64,000 nucleotides of DNA from Nitrospira sp. CR1.2 (lineage in GTDB: Bacteria > Nitrospirota > Nitrospiria > Nitrospirales > Nitrospiraceae): the NCBI GenBank assembly GCA_014055495.1, contig WIAG01000003.1:62001-126000 (forward strand), given 5' to 3'. Below, piece after piece: positions 18,089 through 28,004 of the stretch. Numbering within the stretch: position 1 is the first letter of the stretch; each line of letters opens with the position of its first letter. Position numbers and translations under genes: made by a program. The notes under the pieces are model-generated. The model was not told where the DNA came from, searched no databases, and worked only from the letters and a program-made list of their open reading frames with translations.

Positions 18089-19726
18089 ATGAAACGATCG
18101 ACAATGGCCCTCGGGGCTAGTCTGGCCGTCCTCTGGGGCGGCCTGACCCTGCCCGCACAGGGGGTCGAGGAAGGCCAGTTCATCAAGAAGGACGAAAAAT
18201 GGGAATACTATTCGGCTGAGGACCCCGGCCTGAAATATCTCCTGCTCAAAGGCATCATCACGCAGGACGAATATGACCGGGGTCTGAAAGTCATTGAGAA
18301 ACGCGAACAGGTGTCCAAACCGAACTACACGATCGACGTCAACAATGGCCTGAACTTCCGCGTGGGAGACAAGTTTTTTCTCAAGCTGCGCCTGCTCACC
18401 CAAGTCCGCTATTCCCACAGCGCATACAACAGTGCCTGGGGAACAGTCGGCGATTCTCGCAATCCGGAAATCCTGGGTGGCCAGGTCGAATTCCGAGCGA
18501 TCCGGAAACAGAGCGACTCCAATCAATTCAGCGTACCCCGCGCCAGACTCCAGTTCCTCGGTTATGCCTTCGACCCGGACTTTCGCTACAACATCTCCTG
18601 GGCGTTCGATCAAACGACATGGAACCAAGAGGGAGGGAGCGGCAGGGCCGGCCTACTCGATGCCTACATCTCCTCGTGGCATATTCCCTGGCTCACGGTT
18701 CAGGCCGGCCAACAGAGAGTCTGGTTCAACCGCGCCACGATCAGCTCGATGGCCACGTCGACCTTTGCCGATAACCTGATCGTCCAGAATGCCTTTGCCG
18801 CCAACCAGCAAAACGCCCGCGATATCGGAGTCAGTATTTCCAGCGACGAGGATCAGTACAGATTCAATTACGCTTTCGGCATTTGGGGCGGAGTGGGGGC
18901 CAATCTTGCGCGGGAAGGCACCTCCGTCAGTCAGAATGTATTACCCCAAACCGGCACGCCTGGTGCGCCGGGGGCCGCAACGACACGCACATACAATTAC
19001 AACACACGCTTCATGACCGGCGAAATGATGTATACCGCCCGGCTGTTGTACAAAATCGCGGGGAACCCCGGCTATGGGCAGGGTGATATTTTGAACTCCC
19101 GGACGCTGCAATCGGCGATCGCCTTCGGTTACGCCTATAACCCGGCACAAAACTACCTGAGCTCCATCCGCTCGGACATCGTCGACCGTGCCTACCGGCA
19201 GGCTGTCACCAAAGCGTATAACGGGCGGCTCCTGGCCGGCGGCATCTGGGACTTTCAGACGTATGAAGCCGACTTCATCGCCAAGTATCAGGGATGGTCA
19301 ATTCAGGCGGAGGGGTACTACCGGCACCAGCGTGTGCGAAACGCCGGTAGCGGAACCAGCCCGTTCGACCTGAATACGATCCCGCCGGCCCCATTTCTCG
19401 GCCCTCCTGTCAACCTGGGCCAGGCCTATGGATGGTACGCACAAGTGGGGAAGTACATTATTCCGCGTAAACTCGAACTAGCGATGCGGTATGGATTCAT
19501 GGATCCTTCCACTCAGCAAGTGAACGATCTGGTCAAGGAATTCGGCGCCGCAATCAACTACAGTTTCGACGGCACCTACAACAACCGGCTCGTGATCGAT
19601 TACTCCAATATCACGATGGGCAGCGGTGGTCGAGCGCCGGACCGGTTCCCCTTTGAGAGTGAGCCAGGATTCGGACGCGACCTCGTCGAGAACCGGATTA
19701 ACGTGCAGTACCAGTTCTACTTCTAA
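18089..19726 (+). CDS. Outer-membrane porin, phosphate-selective porin O/P-like, right triad
   Basis: This is a 545-residue paralogue of the porin at 13120-14871. It has a signal peptide (LAVLWGGLTLPAQG), then the same helical lead-in (YLLLKGIITQDEYDRGLKVIEKREQ), barrel strands such as VPRARLQFLGYAFDPDFRYNISW and VQAGQQRVWFNRATI, and a terminal Phe. The ATG at 18089 has GGGAG eight bases upstream and is preferred over ATG 18074, which contains that site. First gene of a plus-strand run porin - binding protein - lipoprotein - kinase - regulator. The channel substrate is not readable from sequence. Confidence 0.82.
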   Translation: MKRSTMALGASLAVLWGGLTLPAQGVEEGQFIKKDEKWEYYSAEDPGLKYLLLKGIITQDEYDRGLKVIEKREQVSKPNYTIDVNNGLNFRVGDKFFLKLRLLTQVRYSHSAYNSAWGTVGDSRNPEILGGQVEFRAIRKQSDSNQFSVPRARLQFLGYAFDPDFRYNISWAFDQTTWNQEGGSGRAGLLDAYISSWHIPWLTVQAGQQRVWFNRATISSMATSTFADNLIVQNAFAANQQNARDIGVSISSDEDQYRFNYAFGIWGGVGANLAREGTSVSQNVLPQTGTPGAPGAATTRTYNYNTRFMTGEMMYTARLLYKIAGNPGYGQGDILNSRTLQSAIAFGYAYNPAQNYLSSIRSDIVDRAYRQAVTKAYNGRLLAGGIWDFQTYEADFIAKYQGWSIQAEGYYRHQRVRNAGSGTSPFDLNTIPPAPFLGPPVNLGQAYGWYAQVGKYIIPRKLELAMRYGFMDPSTQQVNDLVKEFGAAINYSFDGTYNNRLVIDYSNITMGSGGRAPDRFPFESEPGFGRDLVENRINVQYQFYF

Positions 19727-19764
19727 GCGTCTAAGACAGGCATGATAGGTTGGTGGAGGAGATC

Positions 19765-20589
19765 ATGAGCGCAGCATTTCGTGTCCGCGGAATCGTCGCC
19801 ATCGTCGGCCTCGTGATCGGTTGGGGACTGAACGTCCAGCCGGTCCAGGCACAGCCGGAGACCATTACCATCGCCGCCGCCAACAGCCTGAAGGACGCCC
19901 TTCGTAAAATCCTTCCGCTGTTTGAAGCGGAGCATCGCCACATCAACGTGCGCGTGATTTATGGTCCGTCGCAAACACTCCGCAGCCAGATCGAACAGGG
20001 TGCGCCGGTGGACATCTTTCTGCCGTCGCTCTTTGAGGAAATCGACCAGCTCGAGGCCAAGGGGTTGATCATTCAAGGAACCAAACGTGCCTTCGCGGCA
20101 ACCTCGCTGGTTCTGATCACGGGGACGACCCTCCCTGCCCCCATCAGCTCGATTGCGGATCTGCAAACCGCTTCGATTCGCCGCATTGCCGTCGGGGACC
20201 CGAAGACCTCTTCGGTCGGAAAAGTCTCCGCGCAGTTTTTGAAGTACAGCAAACTTGAGCCAAAGCTGAAGTCACAGTACGTTCTCGGTGAACATTCACG
20301 AGCCGTCCTCGACTTGGTCGCCAAAGGCGAGGCCGAAATCGGCGTGGTCTATCGCACCGATGCGATCTCCAATCCTGGCGTTCGGATCCTCGACACGGCA
20401 CCTGTCGGCTCTCACACACCCGTACGCTATGGCGTCGCCGCCGCCTGGACGGCCCAGAACATCACCGCTGCCGGCGATTTCATTGCATTTCTCCTGAGCC
20501 CCACGATTCAAACCCTGTTGCGGGAATTCGGATTCGACCGCGCGGCTCCCGAAGTCGGATTCGCGCAACAAGAAGAGGTGAAACCATGA
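19765..20589 (+). CDS. ModA-like periplasmic binding protein, right triad
   Basis: This 274-residue exported protein has a signal peptide ending VQAQP. It is closer to ModA than its left counterpart: ETITIAAANSLKDALRKILPLFEAEH, a SQTLRSQIEQGAPVDIFLPS loop close to the ModA pattern, SSVGKVSAQFL and DLVAKGEAEIGVVYRTDA. The ATG at 19765 has GGAGGAG upstream; a GTG at 19750 is less likely. It follows the porin by 38 bases and overlaps the lipoprotein start by four bases (ATGA). No transporter membrane component is nearby, so it may present its ligand to the kinase or to the shared ModBC. Confidence 0.82.
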   Translation: MSAAFRVRGIVAIVGLVIGWGLNVQPVQAQPETITIAAANSLKDALRKILPLFEAEHRHINVRVIYGPSQTLRSQIEQGAPVDIFLPSLFEEIDQLEAKGLIIQGTKRAFAATSLVLITGTTLPAPISSIADLQTASIRRIAVGDPKTSSVGKVSAQFLKYSKLEPKLKSQYVLGEHSRAVLDLVAKGEAEIGVVYRTDAISNPGVRILDTAPVGSHTPVRYGVAAAWTAQNITAAGDFIAFLLSPTIQTLLREFGFDRAAPEVGFAQQEEVKP

Positions 20590-21320
20590 ACGGCATCGGA
20601 CATCCAGAGCATCGAACGTTCTCACGTCGCGGCAATCTTCTCCTGGCCGTCATCGCTGCGGCGATCGCGACCGGTTGCGCGGCCCAGCCCCCGGCGCCGG
20701 CCAAGACTGTCTACCAGTCGGGATTGAATCAGGTCCGCATCGAACGGGATCCGACATCGACGACGAACGCCCATCCGGCCTCGTTGACCGCGACGGAGAT
20801 CGGCACCTTGTTACGGGGCGTACGAGTCTGGGAACGACGCAACGCCCTGCATCGTCTATTCGTCGGACAGGCGGACAAAACCAGGGCCTTCCGCGACGGG
20901 GAAATCGCCGTCCTCGCTCCGGCCATGGCCAAAGCCTTGTCGCAGGCATCACCCGCCGATCTGGTCTACTACCATCTCAGCCATGCCACCGAACATGGCG
21001 AAGAGGAGACGAGCACGGGATGGTTGTCGATACAAGACGCCACACTGCATCTAGCATTGCGCGAAGCTCACGACCGGCACGGGCCAGGCCCCGATATCAG
21101 CAAGTATGATCGCCAGATGCCGAATGTGCCGGAGCGCTCCCCGGCCTTCGACGCCACGTTTGAGCCGGAAGAGTTCCTCGTGAACGTCCGGTCAGGCGGC
21201 GGGCTGTTCGCACCGGACCAACAAGAGGAACTCATCATTCGGTACCGGGATGCGTTGTCGGCCATGCCTGCGCAACCGGGACTTGAACGAGACAACAAAC
21301 CGGTTTCGGAGCAACACTGA
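20586..21320 (+). CDS. Triad lipoprotein, right copy
   Basis: This 244-residue lipoprotein has an AIATGC lipobox. It shares with the left copy the LTATEIGTLLRGVRVWERR segment, AFRDGEIAVLAPAMAKAL, a PADLVYYHLS strand, GWLSIQDATLHLAL and an FEPEEF segment. It starts inside the stop of the binding-protein gene (ATGA, ribosome site GAGGTG), so the two are coupled. The conserved order next to a porin and a ModA-like protein in both loci suggests the three products work together in the periplasm. No named family recognised. Confidence 0.78.
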   Translation: MNGIGHPEHRTFSRRGNLLLAVIAAAIATGCAAQPPAPAKTVYQSGLNQVRIERDPTSTTNAHPASLTATEIGTLLRGVRVWERRNALHRLFVGQADKTRAFRDGEIAVLAPAMAKALSQASPADLVYYHLSHATEHGEEETSTGWLSIQDATLHLALREAHDRHGPGPDISKYDRQMPNVPERSPAFDATFEPEEFLVNVRSGGGLFAPDQQEELIIRYRDALSAMPAQPGLERDNKPVSEQH

Positions 21321-21594
21321 ACAACGGTACGGTTCCCTCGAGATCAGCTCGCACCACCTTCGACCTGCGGGACTGGTTGTCCCTCCTAGCAGCCGCGGGA
21401 GGGAAGCCATCAAGCCCGCTGGTCGGCATGAACGAACTTCTGCGCAAGCAAGACCGGGAAATTCATTTCCCGGTGTGACGATCCCGGCCGACGGTTCCTC
21501 GCCAGGCGGAGAGCGGTGGCGGAAACGTCGGCCCCTCGCGGGGTGGCATGGGACTGGTCACTGTGGTACCGTAGGCGTTCACCACGAGGCCTGC

Positions 21595-23190
21595 ATGCGC
21601 TGGCTCCATGACCGTTCGATCGGACAGAAATTTTTCCTCTCCTTCGGAGTCATCCTCAGCCTCCTGGCGTTGAGCCTCACGGCGCTCCTGGTCTATCTCA
21701 GCCGCATCAACAGTTACGTCGACCGACACAAACGGATCACCGTGCCGGCCATCGTCACCGCCGCGACGATGCAGCGCTCCGCCTACGACATGAACCTCAC
21801 GCTGCACCTCTTCCTCGAACAAATGACGAAGACCGCCGCAGACGACACCCTCGCTCGCCTGACCACACACGTCGATGACATTCGTCGCGCCCTGCAACTC
21901 TATCGATCCACGCATGCAGCGCGCACCCATCCGATTCTCCTGGGGATGCTGGACCAACACCAGCGCCTGGATCTGGCCGACCAGGAAGACCAGGCCATCG
22001 CCGACATCGATCACGCTCTGCAGGAGTTACACGGCTTATGGAGCGTAGCCCTCGCACAACCGCAGTCGCCCGGCACGCCGCAGTCGGCAACCGCTAAGGC
22101 CGATGCGCTCATGGCCACACTTACCCGTAACCTTGATCAGTTGGTCTCCGCCCATCGCGATATCGACGTCGAAATGAAAATCGAGGGGGACCTGCTGCTC
22201 CGACAGGCCCGGATGATCGCGCTGGGCTTGGTCGCCGTGCTGGGGCTCGTCATCGGCATGATTTACCTTGCAGTCAACCGCCGGATCGCGAAACCACTCC
22301 AACGTCTCTCGATCACCGCCGACCGGGTGGCCCATCACGACCTGACGGCGCACTTCGAATCCTGGCCGACCCGTGATGAAGTCGGGACCTTGTCGGCCTC
22401 ACTCTCCTCCATGCTGAAGAGTCTACGCGAACAGACGGCCGCCACGGCCAGGAAGACCAAAGAGCTCGAAGCCTTTACCTATTCGGTCGCCCACGATCTC
22501 AAGGGCCCGTTACGGGAAATCGAGGGGTTTTCCTCCCTGCTCGAAAAACGATTTCTCGAAGGCGGTGACGCCGAAACCCGCCACCAGATCGATGTGATAC
22601 GCCGGTCTTCGTTGCGCCTCACCCATATGATCGACGCGCTGCTCAAATATTCGCGATTGGAACGGCAGGACCTGCCGCGCCAGCGCTTCAATGTGCTGGA
22701 GATGATCACGACCCTGATCACCGATCGCTTCAGCGGCCTTGCGGGGCCGAAACCCAAGATCCAGGTCGCTCTCCCCTTTGCCGATCTCTACGGCGAACCG
22801 GTCAGCATCCGACAGGCGATCGCCAATCTGCTCGATAACGCCGCCAAATTCTCCCGCCGCACCGGCGCCCCCACGATCACCATCGGCGGCACCAGGACGG
22901 ACCACGAACGGCTCCTCTGGATACAGGACAACGGCATCGGCTTCGATCCGGCCCAGACCGACAAAATCTTCGGCCTGTTTGAACGGCTGCACAGCCCACA
23001 GGACTATGAAGGCACCGGCGTCGGCCTGGCGATCGTCAAGCTCGTGATGGATAAACATGAGGGCCGCGTGTGGGCCGAATCCACGCCCGGCGCAGGCAGC
23101 AAGTTTTCGCTCGTCTTTCCCGAACGAGCCGACATCGTGGTAGACCGGGCCTCGCCTCCCACCCACGCCTCCGACCCGGCATCGGCCTGA
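21595..23190 (+). CDS. Membrane sensor histidine kinase with periplasmic four-helix-like domain
   Basis: This is a 531-residue kinase. TM1 is at about 13-35, followed by a roughly 165-residue helical periplasmic domain like the 4HB/MCP type and TM2 at about 205-227. Next come a HAMP domain, then HisKA with FTYSVAHDLKGPLREIEGFSSLL (phospho-His near 300), and HATPase_c with the N box IANLLDNAAKFSRR, the G1 box DNGIGFDP and the G2 box GTGVGLAIVK. The ATG at 21595 has GAGG upstream; the frame is open before it but without protein-like content. It sits between the right triad and an NtrC-type regulator (three-base gap), so it probably reads the state of the triad. Confidence 0.9.
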   Translation: MRWLHDRSIGQKFFLSFGVILSLLALSLTALLVYLSRINSYVDRHKRITVPAIVTAATMQRSAYDMNLTLHLFLEQMTKTAADDTLARLTTHVDDIRRALQLYRSTHAARTHPILLGMLDQHQRLDLADQEDQAIADIDHALQELHGLWSVALAQPQSPGTPQSATAKADALMATLTRNLDQLVSAHRDIDVEMKIEGDLLLRQARMIALGLVAVLGLVIGMIYLAVNRRIAKPLQRLSITADRVAHHDLTAHFESWPTRDEVGTLSASLSSMLKSLREQTAATARKTKELEAFTYSVAHDLKGPLREIEGFSSLLEKRFLEGGDAETRHQIDVIRRSSLRLTHMIDALLKYSRLERQDLPRQRFNVLEMITTLITDRFSGLAGPKPKIQVALPFADLYGEPVSIRQAIANLLDNAAKFSRRTGAPTITIGGTRTDHERLLWIQDNGIGFDPAQTDKIFGLFERLHSPQDYEGTGVGLAIVKLVMDKHEGRVWAESTPGAGSKFSLVFPERADIVVDRASPPTHASDPASA

Positions 23191-23193
23191 CAC

Positions 23194-24552
23194 ATGACCA
23201 CAGAACGTATCCGCACGCTCATCATCGATGACGAAGAGTTTGTCCGCCTGGTCGTCGAGCAGGCGCTCCGCGAGGAGGGATGCGACACCCGGACTGCAAG
23301 CGGCGGACAGGAGGGTCTCGATCTGCTTCGCACCGGCGCCTTCGACTGTGTCATCACCGATTTGCGCATGCCCGGCGTCGACGGACGTGCGGTCCTGCGC
23401 TGGGTCAAGGAGCATCAACCGGATGTCGATGTGGTTGTGCTCACCGGCCATGGTGACGTGAAAGATGCCGTGGCGGCCATCAAGGACGGGGCCTGGGATT
23501 TCCTGCTGAAAGATATTCCCTTCGATGGAGCCGCCGTGAAAGCCGCCCTGGCCAAGCTGCGGACGGTTCGTGAACTCCGCCGGGAAAATCTGGCGGCACG
23601 CCACGGCGGCTACCGGCAGGATGCGATTGTCGATGGCCCCAGTCCGGCTTGGCAGCGGGTGCGCACGTACATCGCCCAAGTGGCGCCGTCGCAAGCCGCG
23701 GTCCTCATTCAAGGGGAAACCGGGTCCGGAAAGGAAGTGGTGGCGCGCCTGCTCCATGCGCAAAGCCGCCGGGCCGCCGGACCCTGCATCGCCGTCAACT
23801 GTGGAGCCGTGAGCCGCGAGTTGTTAGAGAGTGAATTATTCGGCTACGAAAAGGGGGCCTTCACCGGCGCCGCGACGGCGAAGCCCGGCCTCATCGCCGC
23901 CGCCGAAGGCGGTTCACTGTTTTTGGATGAGGTGGGGGAGATGCCGGGACCGATGCAAGTCGGCTTGCTGCGCTTCCTGGACCGGAACGAATACCGTCCC
24001 GTGGGCAGTACCCGTACGCTTCGAGCCGATGCGCGAATCCTCTGCGCCACAAACCGGGATCTGCAGGAACTTGTCCTGCAAGGTCGATTTCGCGACGATC
24101 TGCTCTATCGCATCAACACCGTTACGCTGAGAGTCCCACCGTTGCGGGATCGGCCCGAGGACATCGCGCCGTTGGCCGCCCATATCCTGGAGACGGTTCG
24201 CCTCCCCGGCAGCACAACACGAACCCTCACGCCTGACAGCTTGAGGGCCCTGAGCGCCTATCCCTGGCCTGGAAACATTCGTGAATTGCGCAACGTCCTC
24301 GAGCGGATCGTGCTGATGAGTCCGAGCCGTGGATCGATCACCGACGCAGAGGTGCTGCAGGTCCTGCCTCAGTCGTCGGCCAGGCCTCCTGCCGACAACG
24401 AGACACTCGTCCCGCTCGACGAGGTCGAACGCCTGCATATCGAGCGAGTCCTGAAAGCGAACGAGGGCAACAAGAGCAGGGCCGCGCAGATACTCCGAAT
24501 CGACTACAAAACCCTCCTCACCAAACTGAAGAAATACGACGCGGACCGGTAG
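23194..24552 (+). CDS. NtrC-family sigma54-dependent response regulator
   Basis: This 452-residue protein has three domains. The receiver (1-125) has DDEE and the phospho-Asp in VITDLRMPG; the usual switch Lys motif appears as FLLKDIP. The AAA+ domain (about 145-380) has GETGSGKE, the sigma54-contact loop GAFTGA, SLFLDEVGEMP and the R-finger region. A Fis-type HTH closes the protein (VLKANEGNKSRAAQILRIDYKTLLTKLKKY). It activates promoters with RNA polymerase-sigma54 when phosphorylated. Its partner is the kinase directly upstream. No -24/-12 promoter was identified in the window, so its targets are open. Confidence 0.93.
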   Translation: MTTERIRTLIIDDEEFVRLVVEQALREEGCDTRTASGGQEGLDLLRTGAFDCVITDLRMPGVDGRAVLRWVKEHQPDVDVVVLTGHGDVKDAVAAIKDGAWDFLLKDIPFDGAAVKAALAKLRTVRELRRENLAARHGGYRQDAIVDGPSPAWQRVRTYIAQVAPSQAAVLIQGETGSGKEVVARLLHAQSRRAAGPCIAVNCGAVSRELLESELFGYEKGAFTGAATAKPGLIAAAEGGSLFLDEVGEMPGPMQVGLLRFLDRNEYRPVGSTRTLRADARILCATNRDLQELVLQGRFRDDLLYRINTVTLRVPPLRDRPEDIAPLAAHILETVRLPGSTTRTLTPDSLRALSAYPWPGNIRELRNVLERIVLMSPSRGSITDAEVLQVLPQSSARPPADNETLVPLDEVERLHIERVLKANEGNKSRAAQILRIDYKTLLTKLKKYDADR

Positions 24553-24668
24553 CGTCGGATTCTTCCGACAAGCCTCCACCCGCACATCGACAGGGTCCCT
24601 CTGTGTGACGGACAATAGCCCCGGCAGGTATCTCCGACCGACACTTTCGTGAACAAGGAGCGACACCT

Positions 24669-25256
24669 ATGGCAGGGCCCGGCTCCCCTGGCGAACAACA
24701 AGCCCAAGCACGCTTCGGAACCTCCGTCCGTGCCGCGGCGTTTTACGAACATCAAGTCTTGACCTATCTGAATCAGCCCATGCGGGCATTCATCGCACGC
24801 ATGGAGATGGTCTCTATCGCGACCGCGGATGCGCGAGGGCACTGTGACTGTTCATTCCGCGCCGGCGCCCCGGGATTCGTGCGGGTGTTGGATGAGCAGA
24901 CCCTCGCGTACCCGGAATACCGGGGCAACGGCGTGTTGGCAAGCGTGGGAAATCTATTGGAGAACCCGCACATCGGGATGGTGTTTCTGGACTATTTTCA
25001 GACGACGGTGGGACTGCACGTCAACGGAAGCGCGCAGGTCTTGAATCCCCAGGAGATCGCGGCCTTCCCTCAACTAACGGCCGATCCCCATGACGAGGGA
25101 CCAACACCGAAGGCCTGGATCCTGATCCGAGTGGAAGAGGCGTATATCCATTGCTCCAAACATGTGCCGCTCCTCGCAAGACGGGAGAAACAAATCGTCT
25201 GGGGCACCGACGACGAACGGCTCAAAGGAGGCAACTTCTTCAAGACGAAACCCTAG
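24669..25256 (+). CDS. Pyridoxamine 5'-phosphate oxidase-family (flavin-binding split barrel) protein
   Basis: This 195-residue protein has the split-barrel pattern MVSIATADARGHCDCSFRAGAPGFVRVLDEQTLAYPEYRGNG, then LLENPHIGMVFLDY and GLHVNGSAQVL. This is typical of the PNPOx-like family whose members bind FMN or F420, and not of true PdxH. It has an AAGGAG ribosome site and lies 116 bases past the NtrC-type regulator. A role in the upstream system cannot be claimed. The substrate is unknown. Confidence 0.82.
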   Translation: MAGPGSPGEQQAQARFGTSVRAAAFYEHQVLTYLNQPMRAFIARMEMVSIATADARGHCDCSFRAGAPGFVRVLDEQTLAYPEYRGNGVLASVGNLLENPHIGMVFLDYFQTTVGLHVNGSAQVLNPQEIAAFPQLTADPHDEGPTPKAWILIRVEEAYIHCSKHVPLLARREKQIVWGTDDERLKGGNFFKTKP

Positions 25257-25296
25257 ACGGCGCCAACGACGCCACGCGATCGACATCGGCAGACAA

Positions 25297-27690
25297 TCAC
25301 GCTTTCTTCTGCTGGGCACGCGCCATGGCCAGAGCGAACGCGTTCACCGGTTGAGGACTTTTGGCCGCCGCCCGCGCGGAATCCGCAGGACGACGGTCTC
25401 GAGGTCCGGCGGCACGGGAATCAGACTGAGGGGAGTTCGCCGCAACATCGTCCATGCGCATCGTCAACGCGATGCGTTGTCGAGGCACGTCGACGGAGAG
25501 CACCTTGACTTTCACAATCTGACCCGGTTTCACCACCTCATGCGGGTCTTTCACGAACGTGTTGGCCAACGCGGACACGTGGACGAGACCGTCCTGGTGT
25601 ACACCGATATCGACAAAGGCTCCGAACGCGGCGACATTGGTCACCACGCCTTCGAGCATCATCCCTGTCTGTAAATCTGCGAGCGACTCCACCCCTTCGC
25701 GAAACGTGGCCGTCTTGAATTCCGGGCGCGGGTCGCGGCCGGGCTTTTCTAACTCAGCGAGAATATCCTTCACCGTCGGTAGGCCGAACGTTTCATCGGT
25801 GAAGTCCGCCGGCGAAAGTTCCTTCAATGCGGCAGGTTTCCCCATGACTTCGGCAATGCCTGTATTCAACCGCGCCAGCATGCGCTCGACCACCGGGTAG
25901 GCCTCCGGATGGACGGCGGAACGGTCTAATGGATTGTCGCCGTTGTTGATCCGCAAGAACCCCGCGGCTTGCTCAAACGTCTTGTCGCCCAGGCGCGGGA
26001 CCTTCCGAATCATCACCCGGTTCGGGAAGGGGCCGTGCGCATCTCGATACTCGACGATATTCTGCGCGAGCACCCGGTTCAGCCCGGAGACTCGCGCCAA
26101 CAGCGGGGCAGACGCCGTGTTCACATCCACTCCGACCGCATTGACGCAATCCTCGACCGTTGCGTCAAGCGATCGCGCGAGAGCCCGCTGATTGACGTCA
26201 TGCTGGTATTGCCCCACTCCGATCGACTTGGGATCGATTTTGACGAGTTCCGCCAGGGGATCCTGCAACCGCCTGGCGATCGAGACGGCTCCGCGCAGAC
26301 TGACGTCCAAGGCCGGAAATTCCGCCGCGGCAAAGGCCGACGCGGAATAGACGGACGCACCGGCCTCGCTGACCACAATTTTGGCGAGCTGGCGCCCAGG
26401 TTTCCGGTCGGCGATCAGCTTGACGACCTCTGCCGCGAACTTATCGGTCTCGCGGCTCGCCGTGCCGTTGCCGATCGCAATCAGCTCCACGCCATGCCGG
26501 ATCACCAATGCCGCGATGGTCTCCAGCGCGCCCTGCCGGTCGTTCCGGGGCTGGTGCGGATAGATCGTCGTCGTCTCCAACAACTTTCCTGTCGCATCCA
26601 CGACGGCCACTTTACAGCCGGTGCGGAGCCCAGGATCGAGCCCCAACACGGCCTTCGGCCCGGCGGGCGCGGCCAGCAACAGTTCATGGAGATTACGACC
26701 GAAAATCTTGATGGCCTCCGCTTCCGCCGCCTCGCGCACCTGCAGCAACAACTCCGTGCTGAGATGGAGATGCACCTTCACCCGCCAGGCCCAATGACAG
26801 ACATCGGCCAGCCACTTGTCCGCCCGTCGGCCACGGCTCTCCACGCCGAAATGGGCGGCAATGAGCGCGGCGCAGGGATGCGGCACTTGGGCATCGAGGG
26901 CTTCTCCCAACCCAAGATCCAGTTTCAGCACACCCAGCGTGCGGCCGCGGAACATCGCCAGGGCTCGATGCGAAGGAATCGTGCGGATCGTTTCGGAATA
27001 GGCGTAATAGTCGCGGAACTTTTCCTCTTCTGCCGTTTCCTTGCCGGACATGACGGTGGAGGTGACGATCCCTTCGTTCCACAATTTCGCGCGCAACATC
27101 GCCAACAGGTCGGCAGTTTCGGCGAACCGCTCGACCAGAATGTCGCGTGCGCCTTCAAGTGCGGCTTTCGCGTCGGGCACAGTGATCGCCTCGACGCCTT
27201 CGGCGGCAGCCACCACCTTCACGTACTTTGCCGCTTCCTGTTCCGGATCGAGCGTGGGGTCAGCCAACAGTGCGTCGGCCAGCGGCTGCAGCCCTGCTTC
27301 GCGCGCAATCTGCGCCTTGGTGCGGCGCTTGGGCTTGAAGGGCAGATAGATGTCCTCCACGGTTTGCTTCGTCGCCGCCTGTTCGATCGCACGACGCAAC
27401 TCATCGGTCAGTTTGCCCTGCTCTTCGATCGACGCCAGGATCGTCTGCCGTCGTTCTTCCAGTTCCCGCAGATACAGCAGCCGTTCTTCCAACGTACGCA
27501 GATGCGTGTCGTTTAGATTGTTGGTCGCCTCTTTACGATAGCGCGCGATGAACGGCACGGTGGCACCGCCGTCCAAGAGGGTGACCGCAGCCGCCACCTG
27601 CGGCGCACCCACCCCCAATTCCTTAGCAATGAGATCGACAATACGCTGTTGTGCTGCGGGAGAGATGGTCGGCGTCGTGGTGGCGGTCAT
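25297..27690 (-). CDS. tex: Tex-family RNA-binding transcriptional accessory protein
   Basis: This 797-residue protein is full length for Tex. It has the helical N-terminal region ([30 protein letters not shown]), a YqgF/RNase-H-like core ([24 protein letters not shown]), helix-hairpin-helix segments ([27 protein letters not shown]) and a C-terminal S1 domain ([31 protein letters not shown]). Tex is a conserved cytoplasmic nucleic-acid-binding factor linked to transcription and stress. The extreme C-terminus is a short basic tail. Divergent from kup. Confidence 0.95.
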   Translation of the reverse strand: MTATTTPTISPAAQQRIVDLIAKELGVGAPQVAAAVTLLDGGATVPFIARYRKEATNNLNDTHLRTLEERLLYLRELEERRQTILASIEEQGKLTDELRRAIEQAATKQTVEDIYLPFKPKRRTKAQIAREAGLQPLADALLADPTLDPEQEAAKYVKVVAAAEGVEAITVPDAKAALEGARDILVERFAETADLLAMLRAKLWNEGIVTSTVMSGKETAEEEKFRDYYAYSETIRTIPSHRALAMFRGRTLGVLKLDLGLGEALDAQVPHPCAALIAAHFGVESRGRRADKWLADVCHWAWRVKVHLHLSTELLLQVREAAEAEAIKIFGRNLHELLLAAPAGPKAVLGLDPGLRTGCKVAVVDATGKLLETTTIYPHQPRNDRQGALETIAALVIRHGVELIAIGNGTASRETDKFAAEVVKLIADRKPGRQLAKIVVSEAGASVYSASAFAAAEFPALDVSLRGAVSIARRLQDPLAELVKIDPKSIGVGQYQHDVNQRALARSLDATVEDCVNAVGVDVNTASAPLLARVSGLNRVLAQNIVEYRDAHGPFPNRVMIRKVPRLGDKTFEQAAGFLRINNGDNPLDRSAVHPEAYPVVERMLARLNTGIAEVMGKPAALKELSPADFTDETFGLPTVKDILAELEKPGRDPRPEFKTATFREGVESLADLQTGMMLEGVVTNVAAFGAFVDIGVHQDGLVHVSALANTFVKDPHEVVKPGQIVKVKVLSVDVPRQRIALTMRMDDVAANSPQSDSRAAGPRDRRPADSARAAAKSPQPVNAFALAMARAQQKKA

Positions 27691-28004
27691 ATGTGTCTCG
27701 CAGGCTTTCCGAAAGCGAGGCGTGGCCGAAGGGCATCAGCCGGTCTCAGAGGCTTTCTTGTCAGATGGATTGAACGACTTCGGGCGGCTCGATGGCGACA
27801 CCCCTTCAGATAGTTGGTCGGGAATCTAACAGAAGAGTCAGGGAACTTCCAGGACGGATCCATAACTCGTACGTGTCGCAGACGCCTATACAATGATTCC
27901 AGTGACACCCTCAACCCCCGACATTCTTTTTCGGAAATGCTATAGTCGCGGCGTCACCCGGCAGCCACCTCAGGCACCGATCTTTGGCACCGGGCGATTC
28001 ATCC
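27691..28004. promoter_or_regulatory. Divergent tex/kup intergenic region
   Basis: The 314-base spacer holds the promoters of both genes. A TATAGT hexamer at about 27941-27946 is a candidate -10 for kup. No riboswitch-like pairing was recognised by eye. Confidence 0.35.

Noticed and set aside
25969-27516. Plus-strand 515-codon frame opposite tex
   Set aside because: It is the mirror of a clear Tex protein; long antisense frames are common in high-GC genes.
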